Shown: positions 26,408 through 37,600 of the stretch, piece by piece
How the letters are laid out: every line of letters starts with the position of its first letter
Position numbering within the stretch: position 1 is the stretch's first letter
Source: Zymomonas mobilis
GTDB lineage: Bacteria > Pseudomonadota > Alphaproteobacteria > Sphingomonadales > Sphingomonadaceae
Assembly (NCBI RefSeq): GCF_006715975.1
Contig: NZ_VFOF01000001.1
Span: forward strand, 568,001 to 632,000
DNA length: 64,000 bases
Direction: 5' to 3'
Translations under genes and position numbers: made by a program
The notes under the pieces: generated by a model
What the model saw: the letters and a program-made list of their open reading frames with translations, nothing else
What the model was told of the DNA's origin: nothing
Databases searched by the model: none

Positions 26408-27215
26408 TATGCTCTGATATAAAGTGTGTAAGGGTTGTCGCCAAAGTCCTACTGGATGTAGTTTTATTTGTTTTAAGTGTCTTTTTTATATATCTATTTT
26501 TCCGCTCTTTTTAAAATAAAAATGTAATATTATTTATAATAACATAATTATATTACTATAATGAGTTATCTATTGTCAACCTTAAGTGCTGATTTATTTT
26601 ATCTCGTGAAATTATACCATTACTCTGCGCCAATTTTTGCTTAAGAAGAATAGGTGAAGTGATTGATGGAAAATATTGTAATCTGCTCCACCTGTATTTG
26701 TAGCGTTTTTATATTATTATCTGATCATTTAAGTGCATTGTGGCGATGATGGTGCATTTTATTGTTATACTTAGATGTATGTGCAGTTCATTATTAATGT
26801 TGTTTTCTATTAAGTGCTCTAGTAATTTGTTTATGAATGGCGACTGCCGCGACCTTGTTGAGAAAAGGCTGCGTTTGTTGTTTCTTAACGCGGATGTTCT
26901 GTTGCTAGGGGCGAGCGCAAGAAGGCTAGGGCGACAAGTTGTCCCATTCTGATACTAGCAGGAAAAGTTATTAACTGAGGAAGATGGCAGGGCGCTAGGG
27001 CAACGGATATTAAAAGTAAAATAGCGATGTAGGTTTGATTATTTTCTAGCTAACGACGGCCATCCTTTTATCGAGCTGCTATCTGCCGGATGGGTGGGCT
27101 AAAGAAAATGATTAGTTTTTAGAGAAGAGAGAATCTATTTTTTGTTATTATGAAGGCGCTCATAGCCTAAAGCCTGCGCGCTTCAATGATGTGTAAGCAT
27201 TAAGAACCAAGCTGT
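26408..27215. other. AT-rich gene-poor region
   Basis: About 800 bases with no gene I can support. An open frame of 70 codons at 26740-26952 on the plus strand has no ribosome-binding site, no recognisable domain and an odd composition, so I treat it as chance or debris. The stretch around 26500-26640 is extremely AT-rich. Confidence 0.5.
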
Positions 27216-27250
27216 GTCCCTATCCTGAAAGATAGGGACTGCTTGTTTTT
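27216..27250 (+). terminator. Hairpin with T tract facing right
   Basis: GTCCCTATC (27216-27224) and GATAGGGAC (27231-27239) form a perfect nine-base stem with a six-base loop, followed by TTTTT at 27246-27250. As a terminator it works on the plus strand, where no gene precedes it. On the minus strand it lies after the peptidase gene but without a T tract. Confidence 0.5.
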
Positions 27251-27279
27251 CCGCTCTAAAACGTAAAGAGCAAGTGTAT

Positions 27280-29349
27280 TTAGTCAGCCAAGTGGCTGAT
27301 GATGAAGCTATAGGCCTCGGCGGTTTCTTCCAGACGGGCATAGCGTCCAGACTTTCCGCCATGACCTGCGCCCATATTGATTTTGCAAAGAAGTTCGTTG
27401 TTATCGCTTTTTGTCGCACGGAGACGGGCTGTCCATTTGGCCGGTTCCCAATAGGTGACGCGGGGGTCATTTAGTCCGCCAGTGATAAGCATGGGGGGAT
27501 AAGACTGCGCCGTGACATTGTCATAGGGGCTGTAGGACAGGATAAGGTCGAAGGCCTTCTCATCTGTAATCGGATTACCCCATTCCGGCCATTCTCCCGG
27601 CGTCAAAGGCAGGCTTTCATCCAGCATCGTATTCAGAACATCGACAAAAGGCACCTCGGCAACGACAGCACCCCATAATTCAGGATCGGTATTGCTGACG
27701 ACGCCCACCAATTCACCACCCGCTGAACCGCCGTGGATTGCGATATTTCCGGCTTGGGTGAATTTATGGGTAATAAGGCCTTTGGCAACATCACTGAAAT
27801 CATGGAAGCTATTCCAACGCTTTTCGAGTTTGCCATCAAGATACCATTGATAACCCAGATCATCGCCGCCGCGAATATGGGCAATGGCATAGGCGAAGCC
27901 CCGATCCAGTAAGCTGAGACGGCTGGTTGAAAAATAAGGGGCGATGCTGATGGCATAGGCACCATAACCATAGAGCAGTAATTTGCCTTGCCCTTCTTTT
28001 TTGAAATCTTTCCGATAAACAACCGTGACAGGAACAAGAACATCGTCCCGTGCCGGAATCATCAAACGTTCACTGGTATAGGATTCTGAATCATAGCCAG
28101 AGGGCACTTCCTGTCTTTTCAGGAAATGGAGCGTTTTTGAATCGGGATCGTAATCATAGACTGTCGGCGGAGTGACCATCGATTCATAGCGCAGGCGATA
28201 GTAAACCGGATCATAGGATGGATTGTGATCAAAGCTGACACTGTAACTGGCTTCAGGAAAGTCGATATATTCTAATTGACCATCGGGATTGCGAAGGATG
28301 ATCTGGTCGAGACCTTCTTTTCTGGCTGAAAGAAGTAAATGGTTAGAAAAAGCGTGCAAATCGGTCAGATATAACTGATCAGAGCCAGCAATTTCAGTAT
28401 GCCAATCGGAAGGTGTGTCGAGGCTGGCACTGGCTAATCTGAAATTGACATGTTGATCATTGGTCAGAATCCAGAGTTTGTTTTGGCCGCTATCGACGGA
28501 ATAAAGCCGTCCGGTTTTTCGGGGGCTGATCAGATTAGGCTGGCTGTCGATGTCATCACTTGGAATGAGGTAAATTTCACTGGTTTGGTGATCGCTGGAT
28601 TCGAGGAAAATCCATTCCCTATCCTGACTGCGGGAAATCGAAACCCGAAAGCCTTCATCCTGTTCACGGTAAATTTCACGATCATCGGTGCTTTCCTGCC
28701 CAATGAAATGGCGGATTGCCCGATAATTGCGCCAATTATCATTGACCTCGGTATAAAGAACGGCGCGTGAATCCGCTGACCAGACGACTGCACCATTGAC
28801 GACCGTGCTGACTGTTTCGATATCTTCGCCGCTTTCGAGATCACGTATTTTCAAGGTGAAACGTTCGGCGCCGTTATTGTCACATGTCCATGCGGCCAAT
28901 TGTCCGTCGGGGCTAATCGCTAAAGCGCCCATGCGGAAATAGTCATGTCCTTCTGCTTCGGCGGCTTCATCAATCAGAAGTTGCCGTTTGTCGTCGCTAT
29001 CGGCCATTAAACGGCGATACCATGCCCGATATTGGCTACCGGATTGGAAAGACCACCAATAGAGATAATCGCCATCCTGCCATGGCATGGCTTGTTCATC
29101 TTCTTGAAGTCTAGCCTTCATTTCCGAAAATAGTTGATCGGTCAAAGCCACCCGTGGTTTCATCGCCTGTTCGAAAAAGCTGTTTTCCTGTTTGAGGTAA
29201 TCCAGAATTTCAGGATTATCGACCGTGGGATAATGAGGATCTTTTAACCATGCATATTCATCCTGAACCGTTTTTCCGTGAAGGGTAAAACTGTGCGGCG
29301 TGGGATGGGCAAGGGGCGCCTGAGGCAAGGAAGACGACGATCGTGACAC
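27280..29349 (-). CDS. ptrB: S9 prolyl oligopeptidase family (oligopeptidase B-like)
   Basis: A 689-residue serine peptidase that cuts short peptides, usually after basic residues in the oligopeptidase B group. The N-terminal beta-propeller (about 70-400, with WSADSRAVLYTEVNDNWR) gates access. The C-terminal alpha/beta hydrolase domain has the nucleophile in HGGSAGGELVG, the acid in GGLNDPRVTYWEPAKW and the histidine in GAGHGGKSGRY. No signal peptide, so cytosolic. The GTG start at 29349 is divergent from the aminopeptidase P gene at 29470, and the two may share regulation in peptide turnover. Confidence 0.9.
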   Translation of the reverse strand: MSRSSSSLPQAPLAHPTPHSFTLHGKTVQDEYAWLKDPHYPTVDNPEILDYLKQENSFFEQAMKPRVALTDQLFSEMKARLQEDEQAMPWQDGDYLYWWSFQSGSQYRAWYRRLMADSDDKRQLLIDEAAEAEGHDYFRMGALAISPDGQLAAWTCDNNGAERFTLKIRDLESGEDIETVSTVVNGAVVWSADSRAVLYTEVNDNWRNYRAIRHFIGQESTDDREIYREQDEGFRVSISRSQDREWIFLESSDHQTSEIYLIPSDDIDSQPNLISPRKTGRLYSVDSGQNKLWILTNDQHVNFRLASASLDTPSDWHTEIAGSDQLYLTDLHAFSNHLLLSARKEGLDQIILRNPDGQLEYIDFPEASYSVSFDHNPSYDPVYYRLRYESMVTPPTVYDYDPDSKTLHFLKRQEVPSGYDSESYTSERLMIPARDDVLVPVTVVYRKDFKKEGQGKLLLYGYGAYAISIAPYFSTSRLSLLDRGFAYAIAHIRGGDDLGYQWYLDGKLEKRWNSFHDFSDVAKGLITHKFTQAGNIAIHGGSAGGELVGVVSNTDPELWGAVVAEVPFVDVLNTMLDESLPLTPGEWPEWGNPITDEKAFDLILSYSPYDNVTAQSYPPMLITGGLNDPRVTYWEPAKWTARLRATKSDNNELLCKINMGAGHGGKSGRYARLEETAEAYSFIISHLAD

Positions 29350-29469
29350 AGAAAATCACCTTTGTTTATAATTTCTGACATTGTCGGATATATTCTTACG
29401 ATATGATCTGACAGCGTTAGAAAGTAATGTTATGTGTTTGTTTATTAAAAGATAGGCCGAAGGAAGAGC

Positions 29470-31269
29470 ATGTCCAGTCATAGGCAGCGTTTAGGGGCGT
29501 TAAGAACAGAATTAGCCCGTGAAAATCTGAATGGTTTTTTTGTCCCTTTAACCGACGAGCATATGAGCGAATATGTCGGCGCCTATGCATGTCGATTGGA
29601 ATGGTTGACCGGATTCGCCGGTTCCGCAGGCTCTGCCGTGGTGTTGCAATCATTGGCCGCGATTTTTGTCGATGGTCGATATACTATTCAGGTGAAAGAA
29701 CAGGTTGATCCCGAATTATGGGATTACAAATCTTTACCCGCTGATGATCCGGTTGAATGGGCTATTGCCAATTTAAAAGCTGGCGACAGAATTGGCTATG
29801 ACCCTTGGTTAGCCAGCATTGGTTGGGAAAAACAGGCCCGTCGCCGTTTAGAAGACCATAAAATAAGCTTAGTTGCGGTTTCGAATAATTCAATAGATCA
29901 GGTGTGGTCTGATCGGCCGTTGCCTTCTCAAGCTCCCGTTTTTATCCAGCCAGAGCATTTGGCCGGAAAAACTTCCGAGCAAAAGCGGCAGGAAGTCGCA
30001 AGCTGGTTAGAAAAAAGACAGGCGGATACGCTGGTTTTGACGGCGCTCGATTCGATCGCGTGGTTGTTCAATATGCGGGGCAGTGATGTCACCTGCACAC
30101 CCGTCGCTTTGGCATTTGCCTTTACGCATAAAGATGGCTCTGCTGATCTTTTTATTGATCCGGTGAAAGTCGATGATACTTTCAAGAAAGCTATGGGCGA
30201 TAGCGTTCGTTTCCACGATCAGGCGGTTTTCCCCGAAGCTTTAAAACAGTTGTCAGGTAAATCGGTGGTCATTGACCCTGAAAGAACCGTGGCGGCTATT
30301 GCGTCTTTGCTGCGGGAGGGGGGCGCCCATCTTTTTTCAGATCGTGATCCGGTCGTATTGATGAAAGCGATTAAAAATCACACTGAGATTGAAGGTCACC
30401 GTCAAGCCCAGCTGTGGGATGCCGTTGCTTTAGCTAAATTCTTCTGTTGGTTATCTGACGCTGCCCTTGAGGGGGATGTGACGGAATTATCGGCGGCTGA
30501 AAAGTTATTGGGCTTCCGGCAGGAAAGTGGTCATTTGGTTGATCTTTCCTTTGAAACGATATCAGCTGCGGCGGCGCATAGTGCGATTCCCCATTATCGG
30601 GTGACGGAAGTCAGTAACTTACCTTTGAAAAAGGGTGAAATTTATCTGGTGGATTCCGGCGGCCAATATCCGAATGGCACGACCGATGTGACCAGAACCG
30701 TGATTATCGGCACGCCAACGGCTGAAATGAAACAGCGTTTCACCTTGGTTTTAAAAGGCCACATTGCCTTGGCAACGGCAGTCTTTCCGGCGGGAACCTC
30801 TGGCGGTCAATTAGATAGTTTTGCACGTCAGTATTTATGGCAGGCCGGTGTCGATTATGCCCATGGAACAGGGCATGGCGTAGGGTCATTTTTATCGGTT
30901 CATGAAGGGCCTCAGCGGATTTCACCTTCTGGCGGTGCCTTTGCCGGTAGTAATGAAGTTTTGCGGGCAGGGATGATTCTGTCCAATGAACCCGGTTATT
31001 ATAAATCAGGTGCTTACGGTATCCGCATCGAAAATCTGTTGCTGACTAAACCGGTTGAGGTTGCCGGAGCAGAGAAGCCTTGTCTCGGTTTTGAGACCCT
31101 GAATTTCACGCCGATTGATCGCAATTTGATTGAGGTCTCTCTTTTGAGCGAATCAGAGATTGATTGGCTGAATCAGTATCACCATGAAGTTTATCAAAAA
31201 TTGCTACCTTTCCTGTCGATACAGGAAGCGGAATGGCTGAAAGCGATGACTGCGCCTTTGGAGGGGTAA
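29470..31269 (+). CDS. Aminopeptidase P family (Xaa-Pro aminopeptidase, M24B)
   Basis: Removes the N-terminal residue before proline from peptides, using two metal ions. The 599-residue protein has the three-domain layout of the large aminopeptidase P type. It starts with two creatinase-N-like domains (SAYACRLEWLTGF-like AYACRLEWLTGFAGSAGSAV). The pita-bread catalytic domain from about 310 carries the metal ligands: two Asp in YLVDSGGQYPNGTTDVTRT, His in GTGHGVGSFLSVHEGP, and two Glu in SNEPGYYKSGAYGIRIENLL. Cytosolic. Divergent from the S9 peptidase, with 120 bases between. Confidence 0.93.
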   Translation: MSSHRQRLGALRTELARENLNGFFVPLTDEHMSEYVGAYACRLEWLTGFAGSAGSAVVLQSLAAIFVDGRYTIQVKEQVDPELWDYKSLPADDPVEWAIANLKAGDRIGYDPWLASIGWEKQARRRLEDHKISLVAVSNNSIDQVWSDRPLPSQAPVFIQPEHLAGKTSEQKRQEVASWLEKRQADTLVLTALDSIAWLFNMRGSDVTCTPVALAFAFTHKDGSADLFIDPVKVDDTFKKAMGDSVRFHDQAVFPEALKQLSGKSVVIDPERTVAAIASLLREGGAHLFSDRDPVVLMKAIKNHTEIEGHRQAQLWDAVALAKFFCWLSDAALEGDVTELSAAEKLLGFRQESGHLVDLSFETISAAAAHSAIPHYRVTEVSNLPLKKGEIYLVDSGGQYPNGTTDVTRTVIIGTPTAEMKQRFTLVLKGHIALATAVFPAGTSGGQLDSFARQYLWQAGVDYAHGTGHGVGSFLSVHEGPQRISPSGGAFAGSNEVLRAGMILSNEPGYYKSGAYGIRIENLLLTKPVEVAGAEKPCLGFETLNFTPIDRNLIEVSLLSESEIDWLNQYHHEVYQKLLPFLSIQEAEWLKAMTAPLEG

Positions 31270-31378
31270 TGATTATATGAAAAATATTATAGGAAACAAT
31301 GTTTTTAACAAAAAATAGGTGATATTTTATAGAATCCTTGCGAGAAGTCTGGCTTAACTGTAACAACAATGCGTTTGA

Positions 31379-31741
<363 letters not shown>

Positions 31742-31838
31742 GCCAGATTGGTTAATTGTAAAGAACAGGCTTTTAAGCTACGCACACGCATCTGTTTTTC
31801 GTCTTATCCCTGTCAGGACATTTAAAGGGTAATCTATT

Positions 31839-33251
31839 ATGGCCAATTCGGCATCTGATTTGCTTAAGCTTATCAAGGAAAAAGAAATCGACTGGGTCGA
31901 TCTTCGTTTCACCGACCCCAAAGGCAAATGGCAGCATCTGACCATGTCAAGCACGGTCGTCGGCGCAGACGATCTGAATGACGGTTTCATGTTCGATGGT
32001 TCTTCGATTGAAGGATGGAAAACGATCAACGAAAGCGATATGATCCTGAAACCGGATCTGGACGCATTCTATATTGATCCGTTCTCGTCTTCTCCGACGC
32101 TGATTTTGATCTGTGACATTGTTGAACCGTCAAATGGCGAATTCTACAGCCGCGATCCGCGTTCGACCGCAAAACGCGCTGAAGCCTATGTCAAAACCTT
32201 AGGTCTTGGTGATACCGTTTATATCGGTCCTGAAGCCGAATTTTTCCTGTTTGACGATGTCCGTTTTGACAGCGGCTATAACGGCAGCTTCTATCGGGTT
32301 GATGATATCGAATTGCCGACCAATAGCGGTCGTGAATACGATAACGGCAACCTTGCCCATCGTCCGGGTGTCAAGGGTGGTTACTTCCCAGTTGCACCAG
32401 TTGATTCTGCTGTCGATATCCGTGGTGAAATGGTTTCCACGATGTTGGAAATGGGTCTTCCCATGGACAAGCATCATCATGAAGTGGCACCTGCTCAGCA
32501 TGAATTAGGTTTGACCTTTGGTACCCTGACGCAGACGGCTGACCGTATGCAGGTCTATAAATATGTCGTGCATCAGATCGCACAGGCCTATGGCAAGACC
32601 GCAACCTTTATGCCGAAGCCAATTTCTGGCGATAACGGTTCTGGTATGCACACCCATATTTCTATTTGGGATGATGGCAAGCCAACCTTTGCTGGTTCCG
32701 AATATGCCGGTCTTTCTGAAAATGCCCTGTTCTTCATCGGTGGTATTATCCGTCACGCCAAGGCTATTAACGGTTTAACCAACCCTTCAACCAACAGCTA
32801 CAAGCGTTTGGTTCCAGGTTTTGAAGCACCGGTTCTTTTGGCTTATTCTGCCCGTAACCGTTCTGCTTCTTGCCGTATTCCTTATGGCACCGGTGAAAAA
32901 TCCCGCCGTGTTGAAATCCGTTTCCCTGATGCTACGGCCAACCCGTATCTTTGCTATACGGCTTTGTTGATGGCTGGTATCGACGGTATACAGAACAAGA
33001 TTCATCCGGGCGCTGCCATGGATTGCAATCTTTATGATTTGCCGCCGGAAGAATTAGCCAAAGTTCCGACCGTTGCCGGTTCTTTGCGTGAAGCTTTGGA
33101 TTCTTTGTCTGAAGATTTCGAATTCTTGACCAAAGGTAATGTCTTTACCGAAGATCAGATTAAATCTTACATCGAAATCAAGCGCGCTGAAGTGTTGCGT
33201 TGGGAAATGGCCCCCAGCCCAGTTGAATTCGAAATGTATTATTCTCTCTAA
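31839..33251 (+). CDS. glnA: Glutamine synthetase, type I
   Basis: Makes glutamine from glutamate, ammonia and ATP as a cytosolic dodecamer, the main ammonium-assimilating enzyme. The 470-residue protein has the N-terminal [16 protein letters not shown] and [11 protein letters not shown]. It also has the metal/glutamate region [14 protein letters not shown], the ATP-binding [16 protein letters not shown] and the adenylylation loop NLYDLPPEE, with the tyrosine modified by GlnE near residue 398. That marks the GSI-beta, P-II-controlled type. Two terminators in tandem follow. Confidence 0.98.
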   Translation: MANSASDLLKLIKEKEIDWVDLRFTDPKGKWQHLTMSSTVVGADDLNDGFMFDGSSIEGWKTINESDMILKPDLDAFYIDPFSSSPTLILICDIVEPSNGEFYSRDPRSTAKRAEAYVKTLGLGDTVYIGPEAEFFLFDDVRFDSGYNGSFYRVDDIELPTNSGREYDNGNLAHRPGVKGGYFPVAPVDSAVDIRGEMVSTMLEMGLPMDKHHHEVAPAQHELGLTFGTLTQTADRMQVYKYVVHQIAQAYGKTATFMPKPISGDNGSGMHTHISIWDDGKPTFAGSEYAGLSENALFFIGGIIRHAKAINGLTNPSTNSYKRLVPGFEAPVLLAYSARNRSASCRIPYGTGEKSRRVEIRFPDATANPYLCYTALLMAGIDGIQNKIHPGAAMDCNLYDLPPEELAKVPTVAGSLREALDSLSEDFEFLTKGNVFTEDQIKSYIEIKRAEVLRWEMAPSPVEFEMYYSL

Positions 33252-33266
33252 TTTTAATCTCAATTC

Positions 33267-33296
33267 ATTCTGTCTCTTGACAGAATAGAGGTTTTT
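33267..33296 (+). terminator. First terminator after glnA
   Basis: ATTCTGTC (33267-33274) and GACAGAAT (33279-33286) form an eight-base stem with loop TCTT, followed by TTTTT at 33292-33296. Confidence 0.6.
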
Positions 33297-33301
33297 AGAA
33301 A

Positions 33302-33338
33302 GGGGATGTCCGGAACTTATCGGGCATCCCCTGTTTTT
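33302..33338 (+). terminator. Second, stronger terminator after glnA
   Basis: GGGGATGTCCG (33302-33312) pairs with CGGGCATCCCC (33321-33331), with one U-G pair and loop GAACTTAT, followed by TTTTT at 33334-33338. It separates glnA from the transporter gene. Confidence 0.85.
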
Positions 33339-33446
33339 ATTAGTGTCTGTTGTTTTATTATATTGCGGCGTATTTTCTTTCGGGTTGTCGGGGGACAATT
33401 AAAAAACGTCCGTTCTTCATATTATAATCTTAAAGAGAGGTCTCTT

Positions 33447-34696
33447 ATGGCTGTAACATCACGCCATGAACGTCCCGCGGAAAGAGGATGCCAGCCTTTA
33501 TCTTTTCCGGCTTTTGTTCTGTTTATTGCCGGAATGATGGCTATCCCGTCGCTTGCTTTTGATGCCATGTTGCCCGCCTTGCCAGCGATGGGGGAAAGCT
33601 TTTCAATTACGACTCACAATGCCCAGCAGTGGGTTATTGTTGTCTATTTTCTGGGAATCGGTTTTGCCCAGATTTTTATGGACCTTTGTCTGATCGTTTT
33701 GGCCGTAAACCGGTTTTAATAACGGGATATATCCTGTTTATTTTGACTAGCCTTTTGGTCGGTATGGCACAAAGCTATCCGTTGTTATTGGCTGCTCGAT
33801 TGATTCAAGGTGTCGCTGCGGCTTCATCCCGCGTTTTAGCCACCTCTATTGTGCGTGACTGTTTTTCTGGGCGTCGTATGTCCAAAGTGATGTCGTTTGC
33901 CGTCATCATTTTTATGGGGGTGCCTATTTTTGCACCTTCTTTGGGATCGGCTGTTCTTTTATTTGCGTCTTGGCGCTTTATCTTCTTTTCCCTGACACTG
34001 TTTACCCTGTTTTTTATCGCGATGATTATCTGGCGTTTGCCGGAAACCTTGCATCCAGAAGACCGGCGGGCATTGGATTGGACAGATACGATCAAGGCCG
34101 CCGGATTGTTTTTCAAGAACAGAGATACCGTTGCTTATACCGTTGCTTTGATGCTGATCGAAGGTGGATTGCTGGGGTATCTGAATTCAGTGGTTGAAAT
34201 CTTTACCGATAATTTTCACGCCACGCCCAAAGTCTTCAACCTTGCTTTTGCGGCTGGTGGCGGTTTCATGATTATCGCCTGTTTGACCAATTCTTTTCTG
34301 GTCGAGAAAATCGGGATGCATCGTTTGGGGCATGGGGCGTTATTCATGATGATTTCGGCTTCCATCGCGCATGCCTTTTTAGGATATTGCGGTCTTGAAT
34401 CTGCCTATGTTTTCGTCGTGATGCAGGGCATTACCATGTTCTTCTTCTCGCTTTGTATCGCTAACTTTTCTGCGATTTCTATGGAGCCTATGGGACATAT
34501 CGCGGGTATGGCTTCGTCTATCCAAGGCTTTATCTGGCTGGTTGGTGGCGACTTCTTTGGTGCGATATTGGGACAGATGTTTAATAACACTATTTTCCCG
34601 ATGACCATTGGTAATGCTGTTTATGGGTTGTTTGCCCTTGCCGTTATCTTATGGGCTGAAAGAGGACGGCTTTTTGTTGCCAAAGAAGGTCAGTAA
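33447..34696 (+). pseudogene. Bcr/CflA-type MFS drug transporter, frame broken by one base
   Basis: Twelve-helix proton antiporter family exporting drugs such as bicyclomycin or chloramphenicol. The first part (from ATG 33447, RBS AGAGAGG) reads to FAQIFM. The second part resumes one frame over at YGPLSDRFGRKPVLITGYIL, the classic MFS loop 2-3 motif. The break lies in the T5 tract at 33673-33677; a sixth T restores IFYGPLSDRFG and gives about 416 residues, the normal length. The rest has the Bcr/CflA pattern with RLIQGVAAASSRVLATSIVR. Either a real inactivation or a homopolymer undercall. It converges with tamB and overlaps it by seven bases. Confidence 0.85.
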
Positions 34697-37600
34697 TCTT
34701 TCGATATTCTGATGTTGCCACTAGAACGTCCCAAGGTTGATACTGACGATAACAGGGAAAGCCAGCGGTTGATTTGAAACTGGACACTGGTCAGGGAATA
34801 ACCCTGACCATCGGTTTCTACCTCAACATAGGTGTGCCGTCCGATATATTTCCCAGCGGCCACTGCTGTTTTCTGGCTATTCTGGCTGGATGACGTAATT
34901 CTAAGCCGGTCAAGCCTGGCAAGTTTCCGCACATTATTAATCGGATCAACATTGGCACCGCCATGCCGTAGCTGGTTAAGCGCGCTGGCTAGCTGTAAGG
35001 CTTCTGGTGCAGATAAGTTGGTAAGAGAGCTTCCGAAGAGGAGCTGTGCCAGCAATTCGTCTTCCGGCATCGCAGGATTGCTGGTGAAGTTGATTTCTGG
35101 TTTCAAAGCCGTGCCGGTCACATGGATGGTTGCATCGGTCGAATTGAGCGTTGCTCTTGCTGTGAGATCAAGAGCGGGTTCCACCGGCACTTCACCTTGG
35201 AAACGAATATTGCCACGATCAATGGTAAAGCGGCGACCCGCGAAATCATAATTACCGCGAATAAGATCAGTTCGACCCCGAATAGACGGGTTGTCGACGC
35301 TGCCACCGATATCGAGTTCTGCCCGCCATTCGCTATCCAGCCCCATGCCCGTTACATTTAATCGATTATGCGCATGGGTTTTTAAATCTAATACCCATGC
35401 TTTAGGCGGTGTTTGGGAAACTGGATTTTCTTCAATCTGGTTGATCTCTCGAATAGGCAGGCGAGGGATAGATGCGTTGGAAGTTTTACCAAGTTGGTAG
35501 TTGGCGCGTTTGATCTGGATGTCTCCGCTGATACGGCCACCATCGCCTTCAGAATCCAAAGCAAGATCACCGGAGACCGTTGCCTTAAAGTCATCGCGGT
35601 TAATTAGAACGGCATCTTCTGCTCTCATATGGATGGCGAGACCAATGCCTTGAGCTGCGGCAAAATCGACAGTCGCTTTGCCATCAACCCTTCCTTTATT
35701 GGAAGTATCACCACTGAAATGATTTATAATCAGGCTGGTATCAGCAAAGTTACCTTGAAGCTGAACTTGGTCGATAGTTAACCCCGTTGTGGCACCTTCG
35801 AGACGACCTTGATTCATGGCTAGCTTGCCTGTCATGATCGGATGATTGATGCTGCCATTAATATCGGTAAAGAAGGCGAGACCACCTGAAAGGTCGATAT
35901 TGTCGATACCAAGTAGCCGCCAGAGGGTTTCGCTGGCACCTTTGAAACGTATTTGAGCCCTCATCGGCATCTGACGAAATTGTGCAATCGTTGGCGTTAA
36001 GTTGCGTTCTTTTAACCATTCGACCTGCGCTCTTCCGACGATTTGGTTATTATCTTGGATGACCGCTCTTAAGGCCAATTTTTCAGGGTTAAGAATGGCT
36101 GCGATGCCTGCATCTACCGGACGGGATGACAAGAAAATACCGGATCGCGTTAAGCCCCTTAAGGTAAGATTGACCATGCCATTGAGGGCGGTTACCTGAT
36201 CTTGTTGCCATGTAATTTGGCCATGGGCATATCCGCCCAGTCCCAATCCAGGGCGGAACACATCCATTAAAGAAAGCGGTATCTTTTCGAGGGTAACGCT
36301 GCCTTCTGTTTTGTTGTTACCCAGATAGCCTTTTAATTTGGCGCTGCCGCCGCCGACAATTTGTATTCGGCTTTCATCAAGGCGAAAACCGCCTTCTTTA
36401 TCTTTGGTAATTTCAGCCGCTTTATCAAGATGAAGCCCGATATGCGCAATGCTACCTTGGCCTTCGATTGAGAAATGGTCACGGGATAAATGAACCAGAC
36501 TATCCAGCGTAAAAGGTTGTCCGCGATTGCCGGAAGCGACCAAATGGAAAACCCCATCATCCCGATCCAAATGGAAATAGCCTTTCAACTGGCCGATATC
36601 GAATAGTCTGCCTTTGATATCTTCACCGGAGAGAATGCCATCAACGATCGAGCTATTTTGCCCTAATTGAATATGGGCAGTGATAGCACCATGCCGGACA
36701 GTGGATTCAAAGATACCGCCAAGCCGACCATTATTGCTGGCGAGGTCGATTTTTATCTGTTGCTGATTATTCATATCGGGATGCGCCGGAAGTTGAAAAT
36801 CGACCTTGCCCGTCATCGCACCGCTGGATTGTAGCTGCCCGTTGAAACCTCGTCCGACAGAAGTGAGATCACCGGCAAGGCGAGAGGCTGAAACATCCAG
36901 ATTTTGAACATGAATTAAAGTGGGTTGATGTGGAAGAATATCGATCCGACCTAGGCCTTTGAATGCTCCCAAGGGTGAACTGCCATTGCTGTGCCAGTCA
37001 TAGCCTTTATTTGTGGGTTCTAAAGTTAGGCTGACTGTTTTTAAGCCAAGGCTATCGACCGGATGGTCGAGTTGAAGATCGACATGAGGATGGGCAATAT
37101 CGCCATCCAATTTTAGTTTTAAAGGACCATAACTACGCTGGTTACCGCTGCCAATAAGATGCAACGGATTGCCCGTGCTGTTATCCCGTCGCCCTTGTGC
37201 CGTCAGTTGAAGAGCAGGGGATTGCAAAATTATTTTTTGAAAGTCGGTATTCCCATCGGTATTGCGTATAAAATCGAGATTAAGGGTTGGCGCGCCTTCC
37301 ATCAGCCCTTTTAAAAAAGCGTTTTCAAAATTTTCTGTCCATGCCTTCAAATGACCTGTCGATTTTACCCCGTCGATACCTGTGCGATGTTCGGCGTTAA
37401 TATCACCTTCTATATTAAGAAGAGCAAATTCAGGTATCGGGTAACGGTCGATATGAGGCTGAACATGAACCTGATAACTTCCGTCTTTTAGATTAATGTT
37501 TAGGCTACCTTGCCCGCGTAGAAAATGGGAGGATAGCGTCGTTTTTTCGCAGATAAGATGATTGTCGCTGATATGGAAAAAGCCATTAACAACCAGATCA

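Noticed and set aside
26740-26952. 70-codon plus-strand frame in the gap left of the S9 peptidase
   Set aside because: No ribosome-binding site, no recognisable domain, unusual composition and no link to neighbours.
25009-27279. Integrated element at tRNA-Ser
   Set aside because: No integrase, no transposase and no second copy of the tRNA 3' end was seen in the region; poor gene content alone is not enough.
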